64,000 bases of DNA from Lacibacter sediminis (GTDB lineage: Bacteria; Bacteroidota; Bacteroidia; Chitinophagales; Chitinophagaceae): NCBI RefSeq assembly GCF_014168535.1, contig NZ_CP060007.1, positions 3,596,001-3,660,000 of the forward strand, given 5' to 3'. Each line of letters begins with the position of its first letter. Position 1 is the stretch's first letter. Positions 18,801-27,813 of the stretch are shown here, piece by piece. Under the pieces are notes generated by a model, which worked only from the letters and a program-made list of their open reading frames with translations, was not told the DNA's origin and made no database searches. The position numbers and the translations under genes are program-made.

Positions 18801-19242
18801 TGATCCATAGATTGGCATCACGAAAAATTCCATCGAACTGCAATTGAAAGCGACGACCGGAATCAGCTTTCGCCACGGTAAAATTCTTGCGATACCAACC
18901 AATACTTGTTGCAGGAAACAAACCACCCACCGGTTTGTAACCATGACTTTCCACATCAAAATTATCTACATAAGCAAAAGGTAATTCAACTGCCCAATCG
19001 TGTGGCAGATTGAGTGTGCGCCAGCTACTGTCGTTAAACCGTGCATCGATAGCTGTACCTGCAGCACCACCCGATTTCGAAAAGATGGTTTTGATACTGT
19101 AGTTGAAATCTTTTTCAGGATTAGCTGCATGACCGAATGCAAACTTCCAGTTGTTATCGATGTTTATTTGTTTGCGTTGAGCGAAAGAGCAAATGCATGA
19201 AAGCATTGCAAAAACAAAAAAGGCAGCAATATGTAATCTCAT
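15841..19242 (-). CDS. GH2 beta-galactosidase fused to GH53 endo-beta-1,4-galactanase
   Basis: This 1133-aa exported protein joins two enzymes. After a signal peptide (to about residue 22) comes a GH2 beta-galactosidase: sugar-binding domain at about 30-190, Ig-like domain to 320, TIM barrel at 325-600 with acid/base Glu434 in SIGNEEGW and nucleophile Glu509 in IGTEMG. Two further Ig-like/DUF4982 domains follow at about 620-810. A GH53 galactanase follows at about 830-1133, with acid/base Glu972 in VGNEINHG and nucleophile Glu1074 in VVEYS. Both active sites look intact. GH53 cuts beta-1,4-galactan internally and GH2 removes terminal galactose, so one secreted chain could take apart pectic galactan side chains. 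It is the last gene of the eleven-gene PUL operon, 113 nt after mannonate dehydratase. Confidence 0.93.
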   Translation of the reverse strand: MRLHIAAFFVFAMLSCICSFAQRKQINIDNNWKFAFGHAANPEKDFNYSIKTIFSKSGGAAGTAIDARFNDSSWRTLNLPHDWAVELPFAYVDNFDVESHGYKPVGGLFPATSIGWYRKNFTVAKADSGRRFQLQFDGIFRDANLWINGFYLGNNKSGYVGVNYDVTDFINYDRSNVITVRVDATQYEGWFYEGAGIYRHVWLNSYPNTHIATDGVFAYANITGNNATLNVETTVANEYTAAGNYSVNTYLTDRAGVKIGAAKETALAINTNEEKTIKQIVNVTNPTLWSLENPYLYRVVVELKQNGVIVDSKKLRFGFRTIEIKPNGVFLNGKHVKLFGTNNHQDHAGVGSALPDYLQYYRIGLLKEFGSNAYRTSHNAPTPELLDACDSLGMLVMDEQRLLNSGAEYMDQFQRLVKRDRSRTSVFMWSIGNEEGWIHSNSFGKRIAETYISKLKQLDPTRTCTYAADLANVYKGVNEVIPVRSFNYRQFAVADYHKDHPNQPIIGTEMGSTVTTRGELVKDSIRGYVPDQDITAPWWASRAEEWWKLAATNDFWLGGFIWTGFDYRGEPTPYKWPNINSHFGIMDVCGFPKNIYYYYQSWWTDKDVLHISPHWNHRNEWGQPKKQIDVWVNSNADDVELFLNGKSLGKKDMPRNGHLQWKVEFEPGKLEAVAYKKGKKLISKVETTGVPVEVVLTPYKTTMLADGKDVTVMNVTVVDREGREVPVADNLIKFKIEGDAKIIGVGNGDPSSHEADKCTEGTWQRSLFNGKCQVIIQSGTKAGIFKVEASANNLFTGSTDVIMVAPEKVSAITIDEKYKLKGEAAKPRVVDQMMGADISFLPELEARGIKFSDKGVTKDAIEIIKEHGINYVRLRIFHDPAQDSGYSPKKGFCDLNYTKQMAKRVKAAGLKLLLDFHYSDYWADPGKQYKPAAWKGLSFEELKKALYDYTKKVMEELKAQGTTPDMVQVGNEINHGIVWPDGNVSNIDQLAQLLCAGTAAVKAVDPTVQMMLHVALGGQNNESVFFIDNMIARGVHFDVIGQSYYPKWHGTLADLENNLKDLVRRYNKDVIVVEYSALKEEVNKIAFSLPNGKGKGTCIWEPLSTWEQFFDRDGKSNKYLLMYDEMSKNYLKK

Positions 19243-19355
19243 TCTGTTGTTTTTAAAAGCAGTTCAGGCGATACCTGTAAGACAGTAAAAATATTACAGT
19301 TCAGCCTAACCATCTAAAAATAAACAGTCAAGACAACAAATAAAATGAAATGCTA

Positions 19356-20534
19356 TCAGATTGAACGGCTGATGCCAAGTTCTAACCCACGCAATTCAGC
19401 CAAACCACGTAAACGACCAATGGCACTATAACCGGGATTAGTTTTTTTGCTGAGATCATCAAGCATTTGATGCCCATGGTCAGGTCGAACCACTATTCGT
19501 CTGTTTTCTTTTTTCATGAGCAAAACCACTTCTTTCATCACTGCATACATATCTACATTGCCTTCGAGATGATTGGCTTCGTAAAAATCACCATCGGCAT
19601 TTCGTTGCGTACTGCGTAAGTGTAAGAAATGAATACGGCTGCCCAAACGTTTCACCATACCAGGCAGATCATTATCTGCACGAACACCAAAGCTGCCTGT
19701 ACAGAAACATAATCCATTAGCAGGCGATGGAACTGCAGCGATGAGATCATTGATATCTGCTTCGGTACTTACAACTCTTGGCAAACCAAAAATTGCATGT
19801 GGCGGATCATCGGGATGGATCACCAACTGCACACCTGCTTCTTCAGCTACAGGTGTTACCTGTTGCAGAAAATAAATTAAATGTTGTTTGAGTTTTGCTG
19901 CATCAATTGAATCATAAGCAGATAATGCTTTGGCAAAATCAGCAACAGTAAAACTTTCTTCACTACCGGGTAAGCCTGCGATAATCGTACGGATGAGTGA
20001 TTGCTTTTCTTCTTCTGTCATTGTTTGCAATCTTTCTTTCGCTTTCTCCAATTCAGTTGAAGTGTACTCATCTACTGCTCCTTTTCGTTCGAGAATAAAT
20101 ACATCAAACGCAATGTATGCAGCACGTTCAAAACGCAAGGCTTTGCTTCCATCAGCCATCGTATAATAAAGATCAGTTCTTGTCCAGTCGAGAACGGGCA
20201 TGAAATTATACGTTACTACCTTGATGCCACATGCACCAAGATTACGCAGCGACAGTTTGTAATTTTCAATGTATTGTTCAAAGCCTGTTGATTGACGACG
20301 GATGGCTTCATGCACAGGAACACTTTCCACCACATCCCAGGTTAAACCAGCAGCTTCCACTTCAGCAATACGTTTGTTGATTTCTTCTACTGTCCATACT
20401 TCGCCATTGGGGATATGATGCAATGCGGTTACAACACCACTGCAACCTGACTGTGCAATATCTGAAAGGGATACCGGATCGTTTGGACCGTACCAACGCA
20501 TTGTTTCAATTAAACCTGCTGATTTCTGATTCAT
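19356..20534 (-). CDS. uxuA: D-mannonate dehydratase
   Basis: This 392-aa cytoplasmic enzyme dehydrates D-mannonate to 2-keto-3-deoxygluconate, a late step in D-glucuronate catabolism. Family marks are the N-terminal [12 protein letters not shown], the metal-site region [22 protein letters not shown], the strand with [11 protein letters not shown] and RPDHGHQML near the C-terminus. It lies 17 nt after the GH28-like gene within the PUL. The preceding steps (uronate isomerase and fructuronate reductase) are not in the window. Its presence beside inositol oxygenase, which makes D-glucuronate, points to uronate as an expected product of this locus. Confidence 0.95.
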   Translation of the reverse strand: MNQKSAGLIETMRWYGPNDPVSLSDIAQSGCSGVVTALHHIPNGEVWTVEEINKRIAEVEAAGLTWDVVESVPVHEAIRRQSTGFEQYIENYKLSLRNLGACGIKVVTYNFMPVLDWTRTDLYYTMADGSKALRFERAAYIAFDVFILERKGAVDEYTSTELEKAKERLQTMTEEEKQSLIRTIIAGLPGSEESFTVADFAKALSAYDSIDAAKLKQHLIYFLQQVTPVAEEAGVQLVIHPDDPPHAIFGLPRVVSTEADINDLIAAVPSPANGLCFCTGSFGVRADNDLPGMVKRLGSRIHFLHLRSTQRNADGDFYEANHLEGNVDMYAVMKEVVLLMKKENRRIVVRPDHGHQMLDDLSKKTNPGYSAIGRLRGLAELRGLELGISRSI

Positions 20535-20551
20535 AATAAATGTTCGTTCGT

Positions 20552-22012
20552 TTATTCGTTAACTGCTTTCACTTTTGTTGGAAAAGCAGAGATGCCGACG
20601 AAATTACTGCGTTCCAGTATTGCAACATTTATTTTTCTGATGGCATTTGAAAAATAAGGAGGCTTTTTATCGCCCCATTCAACTGAGCAGTTGCGCATCA
20701 CGATCTTTTTTGCAGTATCAAAATAGAAACCGGCTGTTGTTCCTTTTATAAAACCTTCCACATTCGCCGGTCTGCGATCGTACACGCCACCGGGAATAGT
20801 TGTTGTTTTGTTGATGAACACATCCACATTGTCGAATACAATGTTTTGAATTTTATCCTGCGACTCTCCACTTACATAAACTCCATTCTCGCTTGTACAT
20901 TTGATATTGCTGAAGTAAATATTCCTCACCATACCCACTTTTCCTTCTGTTGCTCCTTTTGGGAAACGCCAGTTGGCATCTTTGTGATTGATCTTTGCAC
21001 GACGGTAAGCAGTAACATAGATCGGTTCGGCCTTGCCCCACCACACATCGCTGAACAAATGTCCTTCGATGATCATGTTGGAAAAGATGACATCGGTTAC
21101 CACACCTTCATCCCTGTTTTGAATACCTATACCACGATTACTTTTTTTGATGATGCAGTTATCGATGAGTACCTGGCGGATCGTATCCATATTCTCCGAA
21201 CCGATCTTAATGGCACAACTTCTCGATGTCATGGTGCAATTTGTAACCGTGATATTTTCACACACACCAAACTCTTCGTACTCTCTTCTGTTCTTTAAAC
21301 AAATACAATCATCACCGCTTTCAATATAACAATCGCTGATGCGTACATTTTTGCTGTGATCGAGATCAATACCATCGCTGTTGCGCACTTTTAAACTGTT
21401 GAGCAACGTAATGCCGCTGATGACAACATCATTGCAACCAACCAAATGAATGGTCCAGTAAGCAGAGTTGCCGATCTTCACATCATGTATGCGGATGTTT
21501 TTACCGCCAACGATCGTCAACACATGCGGACGTGGATCCAATACATTGAACGGTTTTAACTCATACGAATCTTCCAGCTCAGCACCCATGAATGAGATAC
21601 CGTTGCCATCAATTTCTCCATTACCACTAATGGTAAAATTCTCAACATTCTCTCCGCCGATCCAGATGGTTCCTTCACCGGGATTAGTCCTGAACGCACT
21701 TTTGGTATATATTTTTTCGTCAGGATTTGCCAGCAGCTTTGCTCCTCCCTGCAAATGCAGTTCAATATTCGACTTTACAGTAATCGGACTTGCCATGTAC
21801 ACAAAAGGTGCAGTAAACAAAACCGTACCACCGCCTGCAGCATGTGCAGCATCAATCGCTTTTTGAATAGCAACTGCATCATCTGTTTTACCATCGCCCA
21901 CTGCGCCGTAATCTTTTACTACAAAAACTTTTTGTCGGTTACCCTGTTGTGCTGTTCCATAAAAACTGATGAACGAAAGCACAAGAATAAAATATGTTTT
22001 AAACCTAAGCAT
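20552..22012 (-). CDS. GH28-family protein with atypical active site
   Basis: This 486-aa exported right-handed beta-helix protein (signal peptide to about residue 22) starts with the usual [20 protein letters not shown]. The GH28 catalytic aspartates are present: Asp213 in RNSDGIDLD, and Asp234 and Asp235 in SGDDCICLK. The canonical GHG motif that supplies the active-site histidine is replaced by SCAIKIGS at 265-272, and the usual RIK is RGIGIQN at 293-299. GH28 members without the histidine exist, and often act on substrates other than polygalacturonan or as exo-enzymes. It lies 12 nt after GH92 and 17 nt before uxuA. Hydrolysis of a uronic-acid or rhamnose linkage is the likely role, with the linkage uncertain. 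Confidence 0.85.
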   Translation of the reverse strand: MLRFKTYFILVLSFISFYGTAQQGNRQKVFVVKDYGAVGDGKTDDAVAIQKAIDAAHAAGGGTVLFTAPFVYMASPITVKSNIELHLQGGAKLLANPDEKIYTKSAFRTNPGEGTIWIGGENVENFTISGNGEIDGNGISFMGAELEDSYELKPFNVLDPRPHVLTIVGGKNIRIHDVKIGNSAYWTIHLVGCNDVVISGITLLNSLKVRNSDGIDLDHSKNVRISDCYIESGDDCICLKNRREYEEFGVCENITVTNCTMTSRSCAIKIGSENMDTIRQVLIDNCIIKKSNRGIGIQNRDEGVVTDVIFSNMIIEGHLFSDVWWGKAEPIYVTAYRRAKINHKDANWRFPKGATEGKVGMVRNIYFSNIKCTSENGVYVSGESQDKIQNIVFDNVDVFINKTTTIPGGVYDRRPANVEGFIKGTTAGFYFDTAKKIVMRNCSVEWGDKKPPYFSNAIRKINVAILERSNFVGISAFPTKVKAVNE

Positions 22013-22024
22013 GAGAAGAAATTT

Positions 22025-24328
22025 TTAATTCGTTAAACCTGTTGGACGACTTGCAGCAGATGAACCCCATTGTGTTGGCTGATCAGTTAACCACAACTCC
22101 AGTTTACCACCCTGCATGATATTTGTGTAAGTGATAAAGTTTTTATTGTACGGTTTTCCATTCCATTTTACTTTATCAATATAGATCGACTGAGCATTTG
22201 CTTTATGTGTTTGCAGTGTAAATGTTTTATTCCCTTGCAAACGCATGGTTACCTTCTCAAACAAGGGAGCGCTCAACAGGTAGTTGTTCGAAACGGGATC
22301 AACGGGATAAAAACCCATCGCTGCAAATACATACCAGGCACTCATTTGTCCTGCATCATCGTTACCGCTTAATCCACCTACACCATCGCTGTATTCTTCA
22401 GTCAATATCTTTCTTACTTCCCGTTGTGTTTTCCATGGCGATGAAGTGTAGTTGTACAAAAATGGAATCTGGTGACCGGGTTCATTACCATGCCAATATT
22501 CATTTTTATTGAACAAACTATCCAATGCGTTTTCAAATTGCTTTGCGCCACCCATGAGTTTCGCTAATCCCGGAACATCCTGCGGAACATAAAAGGTATA
22601 CTGCCGTGGTGTACCCTCTGTAATATAGGATTCACGTTTATCTGCATTGAAAGACTTAAACCATGTGCCATCTGCATTTTTACCACGCACCATCCCAACA
22701 GATGGATCAAATACATTTTTATAATTGAGTGAACGTAGCTGCAGTTGTTTGTAATCATCCTGCTTATTCAAGCCTTTTGCTACAATTGACAACGCATAAT
22801 CATCAAATGCATATTCGAGTGTGCGACTCACCTGTTCCTTTTTGTGAAAGGCTTCCTGCACACTGTCTTCCATTGGAATAAAGCCATACTTGAGATAAGT
22901 GGTTAACGCTCTTCTTCCCATTCCATTCTTGTATTCTGCAAAATTATTTGGAGTTTCAAATGCATTTTTTCGCATGAGCTGGTATGCAGATGCAATATTG
23001 TAATTGCGGATGCCTTTGTTGTAAGCTGATGCAATAAATGCCGTTACATGATCGCCGATCATCGCTGCCGTATAACTGTTCCAGCAAGGAAAGATGGGCA
23101 ACCAACCACCCTGCTCTCCTTTCAAAATCAACGACTGCACAAAATCGTTCGTCATCGTTGGATTCAAAATTTCCATCAATGGCAATTGTGCACGATAAAT
23201 ATCCCACATCGAAAAATCATCATAGTAGTTGCCATTCATGTTCTTCAGTTGGGCATTACCTGCAAACGAAGGATAAGTACCATCTACATCGCTGAACAAT
23301 CGTGGATGCTGCATGGAATGATACATCGCAGTATAAAAGATGCGTTTGTCTTTTTCGTTCGAGGTTTGCACCTGCACTTGCCCTAATGCTTTCTCCCATT
23401 GCTGTGTTGCGGCAGTTCGTATGTCGTTAAAATTTTTTGCACCAACTTCTGTTGCAAGATTTTTCTTTGCTGCTGCCAGACTGCTGAAGGATGTACCGAT
23501 ACGCAACAACAACTGCTCGCCTTTCTTCAATTGAAAACCTGCAAATGCGCCGGCGTCCTTCTTTTGTAGTACACTGTCATTTGCAAAAACTGAAGCACCT
23601 GCAAATGTGCCATGCTTTGTAAAGCGCTTTTCAACTTTAATATAAAACCATCCATTGAAACCTGTTGGTTCGCCCCAACCCTGGTAAATACGATGCGCCG
23701 GATTGTATCCCCATATCTCACCTTTCGCTGCATCTACTTTTACAAATCCTTTTGCATAATCGCTATTGGGCGTTACAAGTATATACAGACTATCATCTTT
23801 CTGCATGGTGAACTGCAACAGTCCGCAACGAAGTGTGGAAGTTATTTCGGTTGTAACAGATCCGGCAGTAAGTTTATAATAGCTTGGAGAAGTAGATTCA
23901 TTTTTATGCGAAAACGGAACAGCATATTCTTTTGCCGAAGTTTTTAAAGAACCAACAAGAGGCATAATCGTGAAACTGCCATAATCCTGCGTGCATGAAC
24001 CACTTAACCAATGCGAACCACGAAAGCCGGTAAGCATTGAATCTTTATAAAAATAAGGTGGCACACATTTGTTTTCTGTTTGTCTTGTTTGTGCCGTCCA
24101 TTGTGTCATTGCAAAAGGCAATGTAACAGCAGGAATGGTATTGGCATTTGCTTCCGTTCCGCCCGCTTCGCTGTGCTTAATGGCGCTGATAGTTGTTGCA
24201 GATGCAGAGCCAGCCAATGGTTGTACATACTTTATCAATTGCTGTGCATTTACAAACTGCTGAACAAATAAGAATGTAACAGCAAGGATACAACTTGAAG
24301 CATTTATATATAAACGATCTCTATACAT
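22025..24328 (-). CDS. GH92 exo-alpha-mannosidase
   Basis: This 767-aa exported enzyme of glycoside hydrolase family 92 removes alpha-linked mannose in a calcium-dependent, inverting reaction. A signal peptide covers about residues 1-28. Family motifs are GGTEANANTIPAVTLPFAMT near 55, GFRGSHWLSG, the catalytic-acid region HGNEPGHQIPFLYNY with Glu616, and GNDDAGQMSAWYVF starting at 655, which holds the base aspartates. The cysteine usual in GNDDCGQMS is alanine here. It is in the middle of the minus-strand PUL operon, 23 nt after the 590-aa gene. The target linkage (1,2, 1,3 or other) cannot be judged by eye. Confidence 0.93.
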   Translation of the reverse strand: MYRDRLYINASSCILAVTFLFVQQFVNAQQLIKYVQPLAGSASATTISAIKHSEAGGTEANANTIPAVTLPFAMTQWTAQTRQTENKCVPPYFYKDSMLTGFRGSHWLSGSCTQDYGSFTIMPLVGSLKTSAKEYAVPFSHKNESTSPSYYKLTAGSVTTEITSTLRCGLLQFTMQKDDSLYILVTPNSDYAKGFVKVDAAKGEIWGYNPAHRIYQGWGEPTGFNGWFYIKVEKRFTKHGTFAGASVFANDSVLQKKDAGAFAGFQLKKGEQLLLRIGTSFSSLAAAKKNLATEVGAKNFNDIRTAATQQWEKALGQVQVQTSNEKDKRIFYTAMYHSMQHPRLFSDVDGTYPSFAGNAQLKNMNGNYYDDFSMWDIYRAQLPLMEILNPTMTNDFVQSLILKGEQGGWLPIFPCWNSYTAAMIGDHVTAFIASAYNKGIRNYNIASAYQLMRKNAFETPNNFAEYKNGMGRRALTTYLKYGFIPMEDSVQEAFHKKEQVSRTLEYAFDDYALSIVAKGLNKQDDYKQLQLRSLNYKNVFDPSVGMVRGKNADGTWFKSFNADKRESYITEGTPRQYTFYVPQDVPGLAKLMGGAKQFENALDSLFNKNEYWHGNEPGHQIPFLYNYTSSPWKTQREVRKILTEEYSDGVGGLSGNDDAGQMSAWYVFAAMGFYPVDPVSNNYLLSAPLFEKVTMRLQGNKTFTLQTHKANAQSIYIDKVKWNGKPYNKNFITYTNIMQGGKLELWLTDQPTQWGSSAASRPTGLTN

Positions 24329-24351
24329 TTCTTTTCGCTGAAAATGATTAC

Positions 24352-26124
24352 TTAACTGAATGTAAGTTTATGTTTAAATGGTGTTGTACCTGTAATATAT
24401 ACATGCTCTCCTTTTGTACGCAAGGTTCCGAAGTGTGTACTGTAGCGCTCGCCTTCCAAATTCATTACCTGCTTATGTGTTACTGCACCGGGGCCAAATG
24501 TAATCACATCACTGCCCGAACGGTATTCGCCTGTTCCTTGTTCAAGAAAACTATTGCCATTTGCATCAGCTGCAGTTACTCCGGTTAATTGGCCGCCTTC
24601 TTTGAAACATAATTCAATGGTGACAGGTACAGCTTTCATTCCTTTAATATCAAACTCAAGTTCTACCGTTCCGTGTGTTTCTGTTAAGCGGACGATTGTT
24701 TCCAATGTTTTTACATTACTCACCGGACGGTTACTGAAATCCATTTTATTCCAGAAACGATCATCGATACTTGGTGATAATTTATAATCGCCATTTGCTT
24801 TCCGTTTCTCTTTCGGCATTGGTTGGTAGTAGGGAATTTCCAGTTTCTTCCTTAATACGTAACTGTTACCTTCTTTGCGCAAACCATCGCTATAGAAATA
24901 ACCCATGCTGAAAAAGCTTGATGACAAACGCATGTACTTCAAAATGGCATCACCTTTTCTATACGAGAAAAAATCAGGTGAGTTGGAACGACCGGATGCA
25001 ATGAGCAAAGGCTGATCTGTACCTCCAAACAGCGTAACCGTTGTATTCTTTTCTTTTATCCGCAACAGATGTGATGTTGGAAATAATTTTTCATAACGAT
25101 CAGGTAATATTTCAGCAGTTGGTAATTGCTGCTGCAATATTTCATCTTCCAGAAAATAAAACAACGACCGTGACAGTATATCTTTTTCAAAATCCTTTGT
25201 TGATTCGATCTGTTTACAGGTGGCAGCAAACAGTTTATTTTTTTCATGAACAGCCATATAGCGGTACTGCAGGTAAAACAGTGTACTTGGCTTTGCAGCA
25301 GCTTCGTACTGATCCTGTCTTCTCGAATCGTTACGTACTAAATCTCCGTTCGATTCGATATAGTACTGATACATGAAAAGATTTTTGCGAACCGGCGCAT
25401 ACAACGAAGACTTATTCGCCAGTCTTGCAATAGTAATAAACGCAGCATTCTCTACACCTGAATAAATACCACTGCGTTCGGGATAGTGGCCATCTGCATC
25501 GATGAACACGCCTTCGCCTAACCAATCATTAATGCGGTTGATGTATTTCTTATTCGGAAACAAATGATTGATCTGTGCAAGCGCCGCAGAAATAACCCAA
25601 CGGTGATTAGGAGTGTGAATGCCGCCTGTTACCAATCCTTCACCAGCTTTCAACAGAATCTGTTTCAACTGTTGCTGCACATCCAGTAATTCGCTGCTGT
25701 TATCTTTCCGCATAATCGTTGCAGCTGGTCCAAGTATCTCAATCAAAAAAGCAGTATCGGGTGGCGATTCCAGATTACCAACATTTACTGTTCCATCTTC
25801 TGCTTGTGCAGAGGCAAGAAATTTTACAAGAATATCCAGCTTCTCCACTACTGCAGCATTGTGATAATAGGCCGAACCTTTTGCACAATATGCAGCTGTA
25901 AGCACGGCAATATCGTAAGCGATCATGCGGCCGAAACGCAGGTTACCCTGCTTCACCGTTTCCATTAACTGCGATGCACTTTTATCATTTGCAGTAAGCA
26001 AACGGCGCATCATTTCTGTATCAATGGGTGCAGTAAAATCATTTGCTGTCGCTTTTACAAACAGTGGACTCAATGCCGCCATTGTTCCTATTTTCAAAAA
26101 ATCAGTCCGGTTCATCTTTTTCAT
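24352..26124 (-). CDS. Unrecognised exported protein with an alpha-toroid-like N-terminal half
   Basis: This 590-aa protein begins with a signal of the MNRTDFLKIGTMAALSPLF type, with Tat-like spacing but lacking the twin arginine. Residues of about 40-330 are helix-rich with motifs such as GGIHTPNHRWVISAALAQIN and GHYPERSGIYSGVENAAF, which resemble the alpha/alpha-barrel of polysaccharide lyases and glycoside hydrolases. Residues 350-590 look like beta-sandwich (LFGGTDQPLLIASGRS, VTHKQVMNLEGERYSTHFG). The layout matches heparinase-like lyases or barrel hydrolases such as GH154 glucuronidases. I cannot place it in a family. Its position between the symporter and GH92 in the PUL argues for a role in cutting the same glycan. 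Confidence 0.7.
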   Translation of the reverse strand: MKKMNRTDFLKIGTMAALSPLFVKATANDFTAPIDTEMMRRLLTANDKSASQLMETVKQGNLRFGRMIAYDIAVLTAAYCAKGSAYYHNAAVVEKLDILVKFLASAQAEDGTVNVGNLESPPDTAFLIEILGPAATIMRKDNSSELLDVQQQLKQILLKAGEGLVTGGIHTPNHRWVISAALAQINHLFPNKKYINRINDWLGEGVFIDADGHYPERSGIYSGVENAAFITIARLANKSSLYAPVRKNLFMYQYYIESNGDLVRNDSRRQDQYEAAAKPSTLFYLQYRYMAVHEKNKLFAATCKQIESTKDFEKDILSRSLFYFLEDEILQQQLPTAEILPDRYEKLFPTSHLLRIKEKNTTVTLFGGTDQPLLIASGRSNSPDFFSYRKGDAILKYMRLSSSFFSMGYFYSDGLRKEGNSYVLRKKLEIPYYQPMPKEKRKANGDYKLSPSIDDRFWNKMDFSNRPVSNVKTLETIVRLTETHGTVELEFDIKGMKAVPVTIELCFKEGGQLTGVTAADANGNSFLEQGTGEYRSGSDVITFGPGAVTHKQVMNLEGERYSTHFGTLRTKGEHVYITGTTPFKHKLTFS

Positions 26125-26142
26125 GTGTAAACCATTTATGTG

Positions 26143-27777
26143 TTACCAGAATACAGTGTACAATGCTGCCAGTATTCCACAAATTATAATGGAGCCAATA
26201 ATAAAGCCTGTTGACACCTTGAACATACTTTTATCAACTTCAATGGTATGCGTATCTCCCGGTTTGTTTGGTTTCAGTAAACTCATGCTCACCATCATTG
26301 CAACGATTACAATAAAGGTAATGGTCATGCGATCAAGAAACGGATAATCAGGGAAACCGCCATTTGTCCATACCGGTAAAAACTTTAATACCGTTGAAAC
26401 AGGAATCGTTAACACTGCACCCGCCAAAGCCGCTGCTGCGGTTGTACGTTTCCAGAACATACCCAACAAGAAAATCGCCAATACACCAGGAGAAAAGAAG
26501 CCCACATATTCCTGGATGAATTGATACGCCTGATCAAGTGATTTTAATGCGGGGGTAACAATAGCAGCAATCACCATCGAAATAATAACTGCCCAACGAC
26601 CTGTAAGTACCAGCTTTCGTTCCGATGCATCTTTATTGAAATACTTTTTATAAATATCAAGTGAAAAAATAGTGGAGATGCTGTTTGCTTTTCCTGCAAG
26701 CGAAGCAACAATAGCTGCTGTTAATGCAGCAAAGGCCACACCTTTCAATCCCGCAGGTAGTAAATTCATTAAGGTTGGGTATGCATGATCGGGCTTAATC
26801 ACACCAGTTGCAGCATCGGCCATCTCCTGTTGAAACATGCCGTTCTGATGCAACACATACATGGTAATACCGGGCAACACTGCAATAACAGGGATCAACA
26901 ATTTTAAAAAAGCAGCAAACAAAATTCCGTTGCGTGCAGTTTTTAAATCAGCACCCAATGCCCGTTGAACGATGTACTGATTGCAACCCCAATAAGCGAG
27001 GTTATTAATGAGCATTCCGCCAATCAATACCGACAAGCCCGGCAACTCTTTGTAATGCGGACTCGACTTATCAAAGATCATATGAAAATGTTCCGGCGCT
27101 TCTTTGCGCAACACACCCAATGCTTCAAGAATATTTCCATCAAAGCCAAACTTATCTGCAAGCAACGACAATGCTAAATAGGTTGTCACTAATCCACCGA
27201 TCAGTAACACCAACACCTGTATCACATCGGTATAGCCGATCACTTTCATGCCGCCCAATGTAACAATGATGGAGAACACACTTAGGCCAACAATGCTCCA
27301 TTCGAAACTGATGGGTGAAATAGAAGAGATCGCTAATGCTCCGAGATAAATAATGGACGTAAGATTTACAAACACATACACCAGTAACCAGAACACCGCC
27401 ATGATGGTGCTCACCTGATCGTTATACCTTTTTGCCAAAAACTGCGGCATGGTATAAATCTTATTCTTGAGATAAAGCGGAATAAGAAAAACAGCAACAA
27501 TAATGAGTGTTGCAGCAGCCATCCATTCGTAGGTAGAGATAGCAAGCCCTAATGCAAAACCCGAGCCACTCATACCAATAAAATGTTCTGCAGAAATATT
27601 GGATGCGATGAGTGATGCCCCAATGGCCCACCATGTTAATGAACCTTCAGCCAGAAAGAAATCTTTTGAGCTGGAAGTTTTCGATTTCTTCTTATGAAAA
27701 ATATAATAACCGTATGCCGATATCGCAATGAAGTAGATAAAGAAAACAATGTAATCGGCAATTTGTAATGTATGCAT
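26143..27777 (-). CDS. Sodium/solute symporter (SSS family)
   Basis: This 544-aa inner-membrane transporter has about 13-14 hydrophobic segments. It carries SSS-family sequence such as WWAIGASLIASNISAEHFIG near residue 50, MPQFLAKRYN near 110, GMKVIGYTDVIQVLVLLIGG, and LPAGLKGVAFAALTAAIVAS around 340. The family couples sodium entry to uptake of sugars, inositol, sugar acids or other organic solutes; its animal members include SGLT and the inositol carrier SMIT. In this operon, beside inositol oxygenase and mannonate dehydratase, inositol or a uronate is a reasonable substrate guess. It lies 36 nt after the DUF5009 gene. Confidence 0.9.
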   Translation of the reverse strand: MHTLQIADYIVFFIYFIAISAYGYYIFHKKKSKTSSSKDFFLAEGSLTWWAIGASLIASNISAEHFIGMSGSGFALGLAISTYEWMAAATLIIVAVFLIPLYLKNKIYTMPQFLAKRYNDQVSTIMAVFWLLVYVFVNLTSIIYLGALAISSISPISFEWSIVGLSVFSIIVTLGGMKVIGYTDVIQVLVLLIGGLVTTYLALSLLADKFGFDGNILEALGVLRKEAPEHFHMIFDKSSPHYKELPGLSVLIGGMLINNLAYWGCNQYIVQRALGADLKTARNGILFAAFLKLLIPVIAVLPGITMYVLHQNGMFQQEMADAATGVIKPDHAYPTLMNLLPAGLKGVAFAALTAAIVASLAGKANSISTIFSLDIYKKYFNKDASERKLVLTGRWAVIISMVIAAIVTPALKSLDQAYQFIQEYVGFFSPGVLAIFLLGMFWKRTTAAAALAGAVLTIPVSTVLKFLPVWTNGGFPDYPFLDRMTITFIVIVAMMVSMSLLKPNKPGDTHTIEVDKSMFKVSTGFIIGSIIICGILAALYTVFW

Positions 27778-27813
27778 AAGCTAGTTCGTTAACGCTTTCG
27801 TTTTGAAAGATTG

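Noticed and set aside
20846..21298. Plus-strand frame of 150 codons
   Set aside because: Lies antisense inside the GH28-like gene, which has clear family motifs. The frame has biased shadow composition.
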